Shown: positions 27,132 to 40,799 of the stretch, piece by piece
Numbering within the stretch: position 1 is the first letter of the stretch
Layout: each line of letters opens with the position of its first letter
Assembly: GCA_964057225.1 (NCBI GenBank)
Contig: OZ059894.1
Coordinates: 12,472,131 to 12,536,130 of the forward strand
DNA: 64,000 bases
Reading direction: 5' to 3'
Source of the DNA: Auanema rhodensis
Taxonomy: Eukaryota > Nematoda > Chromadorea > Rhabditida > Rhabditidae
Made by a program: the position numbers and the translations under genes
Notes under the pieces: model-generated
Told to the model about the DNA's origin: nothing
Databases searched by the model: none
The model's input: the letters and a program-made list of their open reading frames with translations, nothing else

Positions 27132-30100
27132 GACTCACACTTGAAAACACATGCCAAACCGTCTTTTTCATCTCACAGTACAACAGAAAACTGAGCAACA
27201 TATGAACATTGTGGTTGAACATGATGAGTCATCATTTACCGAAACGTTCGTATATATTATATGAATCACCTTAACAAATATTTCACCAATATGCCAATAC
27301 AACAACATTTTTTTTAATGTGAGACAAATTGAAGCCTAATTTGATGAAAACTTTGAAACAGTTGCAGTGACTCACACATGAAAACACATGCCAAACCGTT
27401 TTTTCTATCTCATAGTATAACAAGTAACTGAACAACATAAGCACGTCAAGGTTAAACAAGATTGATCATAATTTAACGAAACGTTTAAATATATGAATGA
27501 ACTTAACTATTATTTCACCAATTTGCCAATTCAACAACTTTTTTCAATGTGAGACGAATTGCAGCATAATTTGATGAGAACTTTGGAACAGTTGCAGTGA
27601 CCCACACATGAAAACACATGCCAAACCGTTTTTTCTATCTCACAGTATAACAAGTAACTGAACAACATAAGCACATCAAGGTTTAACAAGATTGATCATC
27701 ATTCAACGAAACGTTTGTATATATGAATGAATTTAACATTTATTTTACCAATAACCCAATGCAACTATCTTCTCTCATGTGAGACAAACTGAAGCCTAAG
27801 TTGATAAGAACTTTGGAACAGTTGCAGTGACCCACACATGAAAACACATGCCAAATCGTTTTTTCTATCTCACATTATAACAAGTAACTGAACAACATAA
27901 GCCCATCGAGGTTAAACAAGATTGATCATCATTCAACGAAACGTTTAAATATATAAATGAACTCAATAATTATTTTACCAATATGCCAATGCAACAACTT
28001 TTTCTAATGTGAGACAAATTGAAGCCTAAGTTGATGAGAACTTTGGAACAGTTGCAGTGACTTACACATGAAAACACATGCCAAACCGTTTTTTCTATCT
28101 CACATTATAACAAGTAACTGAACAACATAAGCTCGTCGAGGTTAAACAAGATTGATCATCATTTAACGAAACGTTTAAATATATGAATGAACTCAACAAT
28201 TATTTTACCAATATGCCAATACAACAACATTTTTTTTAATGTGAGACAAATTGAAGCCTAATTTGATGAAAACTTTGAAACAGTTGCAGTGACTCACACA
28301 TGAAAACACATGCCAAACCGTTTTTTCTATCTCACAGTATAACAAGTAACTGAACAACATAAGCACGTCAAGGTTAAACAAGATTGATCATAATTTAACG
28401 AAACGTTTAAAAATATATGAATGAACTTAACTATTATCTCACCAATATGCCAATAGAACAACTTTTTTTAATGTGAGACAGATTGCAGCATAATTTGATG
28501 AGAACTTTAGAACAGTTGCAGTGACTCACACATGGAAACACATGCCAAACCGTTTTTTCTATCTCACAGTATAACAAGTAACTGAACAACATAAGCTCGT
28601 CGAGGTTAAACAAGATTGATCATCATTTAACGAAACGTTTAAATATATGAATGAACTTAACAATTATTTTACCAATATGCCAATGCAACAACTTTTTCTA
28701 ATGTGAGACAAATTGAAGCCTAAGTTGATGAGAACTTTGGAACAGTTGCAGTGACCCACACATGAAAACACATGCCAAACCGTTTTTTCTATCTCACATT
28801 ATAACAAGTAACTGAACAACATAAGCACATCGAGGTTAAACGAGATTGATCATCATTAAACGAAACGTTTGTATATATGAATGAACTTAACTATTATTTC
28901 ACCAATATGCCAATACAACAACTTTTTTTAATGTGAGACAAATTGCAGCATAATTGGACGAGAACTTCAGAACAGTTGCAGTGACTCACACATGAAAACA
29001 CATGCCAAACCGTTTTTTTTATCTCACAGTACAACAGAAAACTGAGCAACATATGAACATTGTGGTTGAACATGATGAGTCATCATTTACCGAAACGTTC
29101 GTATGAATTATATGAATCAACTTAACAAATATTTCACCAATATGCCAATACAACAACATTTTTTTTAATGTGAGACAAATTGAAGCCTAATTTGATGGAA
29201 ACTTTGAAACAGTTGCAGTGACTCACACATGAAAACACATGCCAAACCGTTTTTTCTATCTCACAGTATAACAAGTAACTGAACAACATAAGCACGTCAA
29301 GGTTAAACAAGATTGATCATAATTTAACGAAACGTTTAAATATATGAATGAACTTAACTATTATCTCACCAATATGCCAATACAACAACTTTTTTTAATG
29401 TGAGACGAATTGCAGCATAATTGGATGAGAACTTTGGAACAGTTGCAGTGACTTACACATGAAAACACATGCCAAACCGTTTTTTCTATCTCACATTATA
29501 ACAAGTAACTGAACAACATAAGCTCGTCGAGGTTAAACAAGATTGATCATCATTTAACGAAACGTTTAAAAATATATGAATGAACTTAACAATTATTTTA
29601 CCAATATGCCAATGCAACCACTTTTTCTAATGTGAGACAAATTGAAGCCTAAGTTGATGAGAACTTTGGAACAGTTGCAGTGACCCACACATGAAAACAC
29701 ATGCCAAATCGTTTTTTCCATCTCACATTATAACAAGTAACTGAACAACATAAGCCCATCGAGGTTAAACAAGATTGATCATCATTAAACGAAACGTTTG
29801 TATATATGAATGAACTCAACAATTATTTTACCAATATGCCAATACAAAAACATTTTTTTTAATGTGAGACAAATTGAAGCCTAATTTGATGAAAACTTTA
29901 GAACAGTTGCAGTGACCCACACATGAAAACACATGCCAAACCGTTTTTTCTATCTCACATTATAACAAGTAACTGAACAACATAAGCACATCGAGGTTAA
30001 ACGAGATTGATCATCATTAAACGAAACGTTTGTATATATGAATGAACTCAACAATTATTTTACCAATATGCCAATACAACAACATTTTTTTTAATGTGAG

Positions 30101-30141
30101 ACAAATTGAAGCCTAATTTGATGAAAACTTTAGAACAGTTG

Positions 30142-30275
30142 ATCATCATTAAACAAAACGTTTGTATATATGAATGAACTTAACTATTAATTCACCAATA
30201 TGCCAATACAACAACTTTTTTTAATGTGAGACAAATTGAAGCCTAATTTGATGAAAACTTTAGAACAGTTGCAGT
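30142..30275 (+). repeat. 100 bp-deleted unit, number 7
   Basis: Same junction with the private ATTAAACAAAACG change; copy of number 4. Confidence 0.92.
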
Positions 30276-31664
30276 GACTCACACTTGAAAACACATGCCA
30301 AACCGTCTTTTTCATCTCACAGTACAACAGAAAACTGAGCAACATATGAACATTGTGGTTGAACATGATGAGTCATCATTTACCGAAACGTTCGTATATA
30401 TTATATGAATCACCTTAACAAATATTTCACCAATATGCCAATACAACAACATTTTTTTTAATGTGAGACAAATTGAAGCCTAATTTGATGAAAACTTTGA
30501 AACAGTTGCAGTGACTCACACATGAAAACACATGCCAAACCGTTTTTTCTATCTCACAGTATAACAAGTAACTGAACAACATAAGCACGTCAAGGTTAAA
30601 CAAGATTGATCATAATTTAACGAAACGTTTAAATATATGAATGAACTTAACTATTATTTCACCAATTTGCCAATTCAACAACTTTTTCTAATGTGAGACA
30701 AATTGAAGCCTAAGTTGATGAGAACTTTGGAACAGTTGCAGTGACCCACACATGAAAACACATGCCAAACCGTTTTTTCTATCTCACATTATAACAAGTA
30801 ACTGAACAACATAAGCTCGTCGAGGTTAAACAAGATTGATCATCATTTAACGAAACGTTTAAAAATATATGAATGAACTTAACAATTATTTTACCAATAT
30901 GCCAATGCAACCACTTTTTCTAATGTGAGACAAATTGAAGCCTAAGTTGATGAGAACTTTGGAACAGTTGCAGTGACCCACACATGAAAACACATGCCAA
31001 ATCGTTTTTTCCATCTCACATTATAACAAGTAACTGAACAACATAAGCCCATCGAGGTTAAACAAGATTGATCATCATTCAACGAAACGTTTAAATATAT
31101 GAATGAACTCAATAATTATTTTACCAATATGCCAATGCAACAACTTTTTCTAATGTGAGACAGATTGCAGCATAATTTGATGAGAACTTTAGAACAGTTG
31201 CAGTGACTCACACATGGAAACACATGCCAAACCGTTTTTTCTATCTCACAGTATAACAAGTAACTGAACAACATAAGCACATCGAGGTTAAACGAGATTG
31301 ATCATCATTAAACGAAACGTTTGTATATATGAATGAACTCAACAATTATTTTACCAATATGCCAATACAAAAACATTTTTTTTAATGTGAGACAAATTGA
31401 AGCCTAATTTGATGAAAACTTTAGAACAGTTGCAGTGACCCACACATGAAAACACATGCCAAACCGTTTTTTCTATCTCACATTATAACAAGTAACTGAA
31501 CAACATAAGCACATCGAGGTTAAACGAGATTGATCATCATTAAACGAAACGTTTGTATATATGAATGAACTCAACAATTATTTTACCAATATGCCAATAC
31601 AACAACATTTTTTTTAATGTGAGACAAATTGAAGCCTAATTTGATGAAAACTTTAGAACAGTTG

Positions 31665-31798
31665 ATCATCATTAAACGAAACGTTTGTATATATGAATGA
31701 ACTTAACTATTAATTCACCAATATGCCAATACAACAACTTTTTTTAATGTGAGACAAATTGAAGCCTAATTTGATGAAAACTTTAGAACAGTTGCAGT
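31665..31798 (+). repeat. 100 bp-deleted unit, number 8
   Basis: Same junction; copy of number 5, and in turn the source or sister of number 10 at +5821. Confidence 0.92.
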
Positions 31799-33179
31799 GA
31801 CTCACACTTGAAAACACATGCCAAACCGTCTTTTTCATCTCACAGTACAACAGAAAACTGAGCAACATATGAACATTGTGGTTGAACATGATGAGTCATC
31901 ATTTACCGAAACGTTCGTATATATTATATGAATCACCTTAACAAATATTTCACCAATATGCCAATACAACAACATTTTTTTTAATGTGAGACAAATTGAA
32001 GCCTAATTTGATGAAAACTTTGAAACAGTTGCAGTGACTCACACATGAAAACACATGCCAAACCGTTTTTTCTATCTCACAGTATAACAAGTAACTGAAC
32101 AACATAAGCACGTCAAGGTTAAACAAGATTGATCATAATTTAACGAAACGTTTAAATATATGAATGAACTTAACTATTATTTCACCAATTTGCCAATTCA
32201 ACAACTTTTTTCAATGTGAGACGAATTGCAGCATAATTTGATGAGAACTTTGGAACAGTTGCAGTGACCCACACATGAAAACACATGCCAAACCGTTTTT
32301 TCTATCTCACAGTATAACAAGTAACTGAACAACATAAGCACATCAAGGTTTAACAAGATTGATCATCATTCAACGAAACGTTTGTATATATGAATGAATT
32401 TAACATTTATTTTACCAATAACCCAATGCAACTATCTTCTCTCATGTGAGACAAACTGAAGCCTAAGTTGATAAGAACTTTGGAACAGTTGCAGTGACCC
32501 ACACATGAAAACACATGCCAAATCGTTTTTTCTATCTCACATTATAACAAGTAACTGAACAACATAAGCCCATCGAGGTTAAACAAGATTGATCATCATT
32601 CAACGAAACGTTTAAATATATAAATGAACTCAATAATTATTTTACCAATATGCCAATGCAACAACTTTTTCTAATGTGAGACAAATTGAAGCCTAAGTTG
32701 ATGAGAACTTTGGAACAGTTGCAGTGACTTACACATGAAAACACATGCCAAACCGTTTTTTCTATCTCACATTATAACAAGTAACTGAACAACATAAGCT
32801 CGTCGAGGTTAAACAAGATTGATCATCATTTAACGAAACGTTTAAATATATGAATGAACTCAACAATTATTTTACCAATATGCCAATACAACAACATTTT
32901 TTTTAATGTGAGACAAATTGAAGCCTAATTTGATGAAAACTTTGAAACAGTTGCAGTGACTCACACATGAAAACACATGCCAAACCGTTTTTTCTATCTC
33001 ACAGTATAACAAGTAACTGAACAACATAAGCACGTCAAGGTTAAACAAGATTGATCATAATTTAACGAAACGTTTAAAAATATATGAATGAACTTAACTA
33101 TTATCTCACCAATATGCCAATAGAACAACTTTTTTTAATGTGAGACAGATTGCAGCATAATTTGATGAGAACTTTAGAA

Positions 33180-34100
33180 CAGTTGCAGTGACTCACACAT
33201 GGAAACACATGCCAAACCGTTTTTTCTATCTCACAGTATAACAAGTAACTGAACAACATAAGCTCGTCGAGGTTAAACAAGATTGATCATCATTTAACGA
33301 AACGTTTAAATATATGAATGAACTTAACAATTATTTTACCAATATGCCAATGCAACAACTTTTTCTAATGTGAGACAAATTGAAGCCTAAGTTGATGAGA
33401 ACTTTGGAACAGTTGCAGTGACCCACACATGAAAACACATGCCAAACCGTTTTTTCTATCTCACATTATAACAAGTAACTGAACAACATAAGCACATCGA
33501 GGTTAAACGAGATTGATCATCATTAAACGAAACGTTTGTATATATGAATGAACTTAACTATTATTTCACCAATATGCCAATACAACAACTTTTTTTAATG
33601 TGAGACAAATTGCAGCATAATTGGACGAGAACTTCAGAACAGTTGCAGTGACTCACACTTGAAAACACATGCCAAACCGTTTTTTTTATCTCACAGTACA
33701 ACAGAAAACTGAGCAACATATGAACATTGTGGTTGAACATGATGAGTCATCATTTACCGAAACGTTCGTATGAATTATATGAATCAACTTAACAAATATT
33801 TCACCAATATGCCAATACAACAACATTTTTTTTAATGTGAGACAAATTGAAGCCTAATTTGATGGAAACTTTGAAACAGTTGCAGTGACTCACACATGAA
33901 AACACATGCCAAACCGTTTTTTCTATCTCACAGTATAACAAGTAACTGAACAACATAAGCACGTCAAGGTTAAACAAGATTGATCATAATTTAACGAAAC
34001 GTTTAAATATATGAATGAACTTAACTATTATCTCACCAATATGCCAATACAACAACTTTTTTTAATGTGAGACGAATTGCAGCATAATTGGATGAGAACT
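33180..34100 (+). repeat. Block copied from 28.5-29.4 kb
   Basis: C, B/H-like, D and G units repeat 28513-29430 at an offset of 4667 bp, including CGTATGAATTATATG in the class D unit (21871, 28983, 33650, 39471 only). This overlaps the end of large copy 2. Confidence 0.7.
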
Positions 34101-34119
34101 TTGGAACAGTTGCAGTGAC

Positions 34120-36043
34120 TTACACATGAAAACACATGCCAAACCGTTTTTTCTATCTCACATTATAACAAGTAACTGAACAACATAAGCTCGTCGAGGT
34201 TAAACAAGATTGATCATCATTTAACGAAACGTTTAAAAATATATGAATGAACTTAACAATTATTTTACCAATATGCCAATGCAACCACTTTTTCTAATGT
34301 GAGACAAATTGAAGCCTAAGTTGATGAGAACTTTGGAACAGTTGCAGTGACCCACACATGAAAACACATGCCAAATCGTTTTTTCCATCTCACATTATAA
34401 CAAGTAACTGAACAACATAAGCCCATCGAGGTTAAACAAGATTGATCATCATTCAACGAAACGTTTAAATATATGAATGAACTCAATAATTATTTTACCA
34501 ATATGCCAATGCAACAACTTTTTCTAATGTGAGACAAATTGAAGCCTAAGTTGATGAGAACTTTGGAACAGTTGCAGTGACTTACACATGAAAACACATG
34601 CCAAACCGTTTTTTCTATCTCACATTATAACAAGTAACTGAACAACATAAGCTCGTCGAGGTTAAACAAGATTGATCATCATTTAACGAAACGTTTAAAT
34701 ATATGAATGAACTCAACTATTATTTTACCAATATGCCAATACAACAACATTTTTTTTAATGTGAGACAAATTGAAGCCTAATTTGATGAAAACTTTGAAA
34801 CAGTTGCAGTGACTCACACATGAAAACACATGCCAAACCGTTTTTTCTATCTCACAGTATAACAAGTAACTTAACAACATAAGCACATCGAGGTTAAACG
34901 AGATTGATCATCATTTAACGAAACGTTTAAATATATGAATGAACTCAACAATTATTTTACCAATATGCCAATGCAACAACTTTTTCTAATGTGAGACAAA
35001 TTGAAGCCTAAGTTGATGAGAACTTTGGAACAGTTGCAGTGACCCACACATGAAAACACATGCCAAACCGTTTTTTCTATCTCACATTATAACAAGTAAC
35101 TGAACAACATAAGCACATCGAGGTTAAACGAGATTGATCATCATTAAACGAAACGTTTGTATATATGAATGAACTCAACAATTATTTTACCAATATGCCA
35201 ATACAAAAACATTTTTTTTAATGTGAGACAAATTGAAGCCTAATTTGATGAAAACTTTAGAACAGTTGCAGTGACCCACACATGAAAACACATGCCAAAC
35301 CGTTTTTTCTATCTCACATTATAACAAGTAACTGAACAACATAAGCACATCGAGGTTAAACGAGATTGATCATCATTAAACGAAACGTTTGTATATATGA
35401 ATGAACTCAACAATTATTTTACCAATATGCCAATACAACAACATTTTTTTTAATGTGAGACAAATTGAAGCCTAATTTGATGAAAACTTTAGAACAGTTG
35501 ATCATCATTAAACGAAACGTTTGTATATATGAATGAACTTAACTATTAATTCACCAATATGCCAATACAACAACTTTTTTTAATGTGAGACAAATTGAAG
35601 CCTAATTTGATGAAAACTTTAGAACAGTTGCAGTGACTCACACTTGAAAACACATGCCAAACCGTCTATTTCATCTCACAGTACAACAGAAAACTGAGCA
35701 ACATATGAACATTGTGGTTGAACATGATGAGTCATCATTTACCGAAACGTTCGTATATATTATATGAATCACCTTAACAAATATTTCACCAATATGCCAA
35801 TACAACAACATTTTTTTTAATGTGAGACAAATTGAAGCCTAATTTGATGAAAACTTTGAAACAGTTGCAGTGACTCACACATGAAAACACATGCCAAACC
35901 GTTTTTTCTATCTCACAGTATAACAAGTAACTGAACAACATAAGCACGTCAAGGTTAAACAAGATTGATCATAATTTAACGAAACGTTTAAATATATGAA
36001 TGAACTTAACTATTATTTCACCAATTTGCCAATTCAACAACTT
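34120..36043 (+). repeat. 1985 bp tandem duplication, copy 1
   Basis: Matches 36105-38030 at +1985: ACTCAACTATTATTTT at 34711 and 36696, deletion junctions 35501 and 37486, class D starts 35635 and 37620. The one difference I noticed in about 1.9 kb is GTCTATTTC (about 35666) versus GTCTTTTTC. Confidence 0.87.
35501..35634 (+). repeat. 100 bp-deleted unit, number 9
   Basis: Same junction; the following class D unit has GTCTATTTC instead of GTCTTTTTC. It corresponds to number 3 at an offset of 15615 bp and to number 10 at 1985 bp. Confidence 0.92.
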
Positions 36044-36104
36044 TTTCTAATGTGAGACAAATTGAAGCCTAAGTTGATGAGAACTTTGGAACAGTTGCAG
36101 TGAC

Positions 36105-38030
36105 CCACACATGAAAACACATGCCAAACCGTTTTTTCTATCTCACATTATAACAAGTAACTGAACAACATAAGCTCGTCGAGGTTAAACAAGATTGATC
36201 ATCATTTAACGAAACGTTTAAAAATATATGAATGAACTTAACAATTATTTTACCAATATGCCAATGCAACCACTTTTTCTAATGTGAGACAAATTGAAGC
36301 CTAAGTTGATGAGAACTTTGGAACAGTTGCAGTGACCCACACATGAAAACACATGCCAAATCGTTTTTTCCATCTCACATTATAACAAGTAACTGAACAA
36401 CATAAGCCCATCGAGGTTAAACAAGATTGATCATCATTCAACGAAACGTTTAAATATATGAATGAACTCAATAATTATTTTACCAATATGCCAATGCAAC
36501 AACTTTTTCTAATGTGAGACAAATTGAAGCCTAAGTTGATGAGAACTTTGGAACAGTTGCAGTGACTTACACATGAAAACACATGCCAAACCGTTTTTTC
36601 TATCTCACATTATAACAAGTAACTGAACAACATAAGCTCGTCGAGGTTAAACAAGATTGATCATCATTTAACGAAACGTTTAAATATATGAATGAACTCA
36701 ACTATTATTTTACCAATATGCCAATACAACAACATTTTTTTTAATGTGAGACAAATTGAAGCCTAATTTGATGAAAACTTTGAAACAGTTGCAGTGACTC
36801 ACACATGAAAACACATGCCAAACCGTTTTTTCTATCTCACAGTATAACAAGTAACTTAACAACATAAGCACATCGAGGTTAAACGAGATTGATCATCATT
36901 TAACGAAACGTTTAAATATATGAATGAACTCAACAATTATTTTACCAATATGCCAATGCAACAACTTTTTCTAATGTGAGACAAATTGAAGCCTAAGTTG
37001 ATGAGAACTTTGGAACAGTTGCAGTGACCCACACATGAAAACACATGCCAAACCGTTTTTTCTATCTCACATTATAACAAGTAACTGAACAACATAAGCA
37101 CATCGAGGTTAAACGAGATTGATCATCATTAAACGAAACGTTTGTATATATGAATGAACTCAACAATTATTTTACCAATATGCCAATACAAAAACATTTT
37201 TTTTAATGTGAGACAAATTGAAGCCTAATTTGATGAAAACTTTAGAACAGTTGCAGTGACCCACACATGAAAACACATGCCAAACCGTTTTTTCTATCTC
37301 ACATTATAACAAGTAACTGAACAACATAAGCACATCGAGGTTAAACGAGATTGATCATCATTAAACGAAACGTTTGTATATATGAATGAACTCAACAATT
37401 ATTTTACCAATATGCCAATACAACAACATTTTTTTTAATGTGAGACAAATTGAAGCCTAATTTGATGAAAACTTTAGAACAGTTGATCATCATTAAACGA
37501 AACGTTTGTATATATGAATGAACTTAACTATTAATTCACCAATATGCCAATACAACAACTTTTTTTAATGTGAGACAAATTGAAGCCTAATTTGATGAAA
37601 ACTTTAGAACAGTTGCAGTGACTCACACTTGAAAACACATGCCAAACCGTCTTTTTCATCTCACAGTACAACAGAAAACTGAGCAACATATGAACATTGT
37701 GGTTGAACATGATGAGTCATCATTTACCGAAACGTTCGTATATATTATATGAATCACCTTAACAAATATTTCACCAATATGCCAATACAACAACATTTTT
37801 TTTAATGTGAGACAAATTGAAGCCTAATTTGATGAAAACTTTGAAACAGTTGCAGTGACTCACACATGAAAACACATGCCAAACCGTTTTTTCTATCTCA
37901 CAGTATAACAAGTAACTGAACAACATAAGCACGTCAAGGTTAAACAAGATTGATCATAATTTAACGAAACGTTTAAATATATGAATGAACTTAACTATTA
38001 TTTCACCAATTTGCCAATTCAACAACTTTT
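36105..38030 (+). repeat. 1985 bp tandem duplication, copy 2
   Basis: Immediately follows copy 1. Agreement ends inside a unit, where this copy reads CTTTTTTCAATGTG and copy 1 reads CTTTTTCTAATGTG, so the exchange point lies within a T-tract. Confidence 0.87.
37486..37619 (+). repeat. 100 bp-deleted unit, number 10
   Basis: Last example in the window. It sits 1985 bp after number 9 and 5821 bp after number 8, where two duplications overlap. Confidence 0.92.
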
Positions 38031-39470
38031 TTCAATGTGAGACGAATTGCAGCATAATTTGATGAGAACTTTGGAACAGTTGCAGTGACCCACACATGAA
38101 AACACATGCCAAACCGTTTTTTCTATCTCACAGTATAACAAGTAACTGAACAACATAAGCACATCAAGGTTTAACAAGATTGATCATCATTCAACGAAAC
38201 GTTTGTATATATGAATGAATTTAACATTTATTTTACCAATAACCCAATGCAACTATCTTCTCTCATGTGAGACAAACTGAAGCCTAAGTTGATAAGAACT
38301 TTGGAACAGTTGCAGTGACCCACACATGAAAACACATGCCAAATCGTTTTTTCTATCTCACATTATAACAAGTAACTGAACAACATAAGCCCATCGAGGT
38401 TAAACAAGATTGATCATCATTCAACGAAACGTTTAAATATATAAATGAACTCAATAATTATTTTACCAATATGCCAATGCAACAACTTTTTCTAATGTGA
38501 GACAAATTGAAGCCTAAGTTGATGAGAACTTTGGAACAGTTGCAGTGACTTACACATGAAAACACATGCCAAACCGTTTTTTCTATCTCACATTATAACA
38601 AGTAACTGAACAACATAAGCTCGTCGAGGTTAAACAAGATTGATCATCATTTAACGAAACGTTTAAATATATGAATGAACTCAACAATTATTTTACCAAT
38701 ATGCCAATACAACAACATTTTTTTTAATGTGAGACAAATTGAAGCCTAATTTGATGAAAACTTTGAAACAGTTGCAGTGACTCACACATGAAAACACATG
38801 CCAAACCGTTTTTTCTATCTCACAGTATAACAAGTAACTGAACAACATAAGCACGTCAAGGTTAAACAAGATTGATCATAATTCAACGAAACGTTTAAAA
38901 ATATATGAATGAACTTAACTATTATCTCACCAATATGCCAATAGAACAACTTTTTTTAATGTGAGACAGATTGCAGCATAATTTGATGAGAACTTTAGAA
39001 CAGTTGCAGTGACTCACACATGGAAACACATGCCAAACCGTTTTTTCTATCTCACAGTATAACAAGTAACTGAACAACATAAGCTCGTCGAGGTTAAACA
39101 AGATTGATCATCATTTAACGAAACGTTTAAATATATGAATGAACTTAACAATTATTTTACCAATATGCCAATGCAACAACTTTTTCTAATGTGAGACAAA
39201 TTGAAGCCTAAGTTGATGAGAACTTTGGAACAGTTGCAGTGACCCACACATGAAAACACATGCCAAACCGTTTTTTCTATCTCACATTATAACAAGTAAC
39301 TGAACAACATAAGCACATCGAGGTTAAACGAGATTGATCATCATTAAACGAAACGTTTGTATATATGAATGAACTTAACTATTATTTCACCAATATGCCA
39401 ATACAACAACTTTTTTTAATGTGAGACAAATTGCAGCATAATTGGACGAGAACTTCAGAACAGTTGCAGT

Positions 39471-39708
39471 GACTCACACTTGAAAACACATGCCAAACCG
39501 TTTTTTTTATCTCACAGTACAACAGAAAACTTGAGCAACATATGAACATTGTGGTTGAACATGATGAGTCATCATTTACCGAAACGTTCGTATGAATTAT
39601 ATGAATCAACTTAACAAATATTTCACCAATATGCCAATACAACAACATTTTTTTTAATGTGAGACAAATTGAAGCCTAATTTGATGGAAACTTTGAAACA
39701 GTTGCAGT
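39471..39708 (+). repeat. Class D unit with 1 bp insertion (238 bp)
   Basis: AAAACTGAGC is AAAACTTGAGC here. The extra base opens an 88-codon reverse frame (39382-39648); sister class D units without it have no such frame. Confidence 0.85.
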
Positions 39709-40799
39709 GACTCACACATGAAAACACATGCCAAACCGTTTTTTCTATCTCACAGTATAACAAGTAACTGAACAACATAAGCACGTCAAGGTTAAACAAG
39801 ATTGATCATAATTTAACGAAACGTTTAAATATATGAATGAACTTAACTATTATCTCACCAATATGCCAATACAACAACTTTTTTTAATGTGAGACGAATT
39901 GCAGCATAATTTGATGAGAACTTTGGAACAGTTGCAGTGACTTACACATGAAAACACATGCCAAACCGTTTTTTCTATCTCACATTATAACAAGTAACTG
40001 AACAACATAAGCACATCAAGGTTTAACAAGATTGATCATCATTCAACGAAACGTTTGTATATATGAATGAATTTAACATTTATTTTACCAATAACCCAAT
40101 GCAACTATCTTCTCTCACGTGAGACAAATTGAAGCCTAAGTTGATAAGAACTTTGGAACAGTTGCAGTGACCCACACATGAAAACACATGCCAAATCGTT
40201 TTTTCTATCTCACATTATAACAAGTAACTGAACAACATAAGCCCATCGAGGTTAAACAAGATTGATCATCATTCAACGAAACGTTTAAATATATGAATGA
40301 ACTCAATAATTATTTTACCAATATGCCAATGCAACAACTTTTTCTAATGTGAGACAAATTGAAGCCTAAGTTGATGAGAACTTCGGAACAGTTGCAGTGA
40401 CTTACACATGAAAACACATGCCAAACCGTTTTTTCTATCTCACATTATAACAAGTAACTGAACAACATAAGTTCGTCGAGGTCAAACAAGATTGATCATC
40501 ATTTAACGAAACGTTTAAATATATGAATGAACTCAACAATTATTTTACCAATATGCCAATACAACAACATTTTTTTTAATGTGAGACAAATTGAAGCCTA
40601 ATTTGATGAAAACTTTGAAACAGTTGCAGTGACTCACACATGAAAACACATGCCAAACCGTTTTTTCTATCTCACAGTATAACAAGTAACTGAACAACAT
40701 AAGCACGTCAAGGTTAAACAAGATTGATCATAATTTAACGAAACGTTTAAAAATATATGAATGAACTTAACAATTATTTTACCAATATGCCAATGCAAC

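Larger units (their letters stand above)
26762..33421 (+). repeat. Large duplication, copy 2 (~6.66 kb)
   Basis: Second copy at +7112. Differences are rare: CTCATAG at about 20299 is matched by CTCATAG at 27411, and the ACAAAACG change is also shared, so even private errors were carried. Copy ends where 33421 reads ACCCACACATGAAA while 26309 reads ACTCACACATGGAA. Confidence 0.88.
37071..39908 (+). repeat. 2.84 kb block copied from 31250-34087
   Basis: Offset 5821 bp: deletion junction 31665/37486, class E 32266/38087, class D 33650/39471. It differs by CATAATTCAACG versus CATAATTTAACG near 38883 and by an inserted T (AAAACTTGAGC) at about 39531, after which the offset is 5822. Confidence 0.83.

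Noticed and set aside
39382-39648. 88-codon open frame on the minus strand
   Set aside because: Reads through a class D unit with a one-base insertion; same satellite sequence, no start context or domain.
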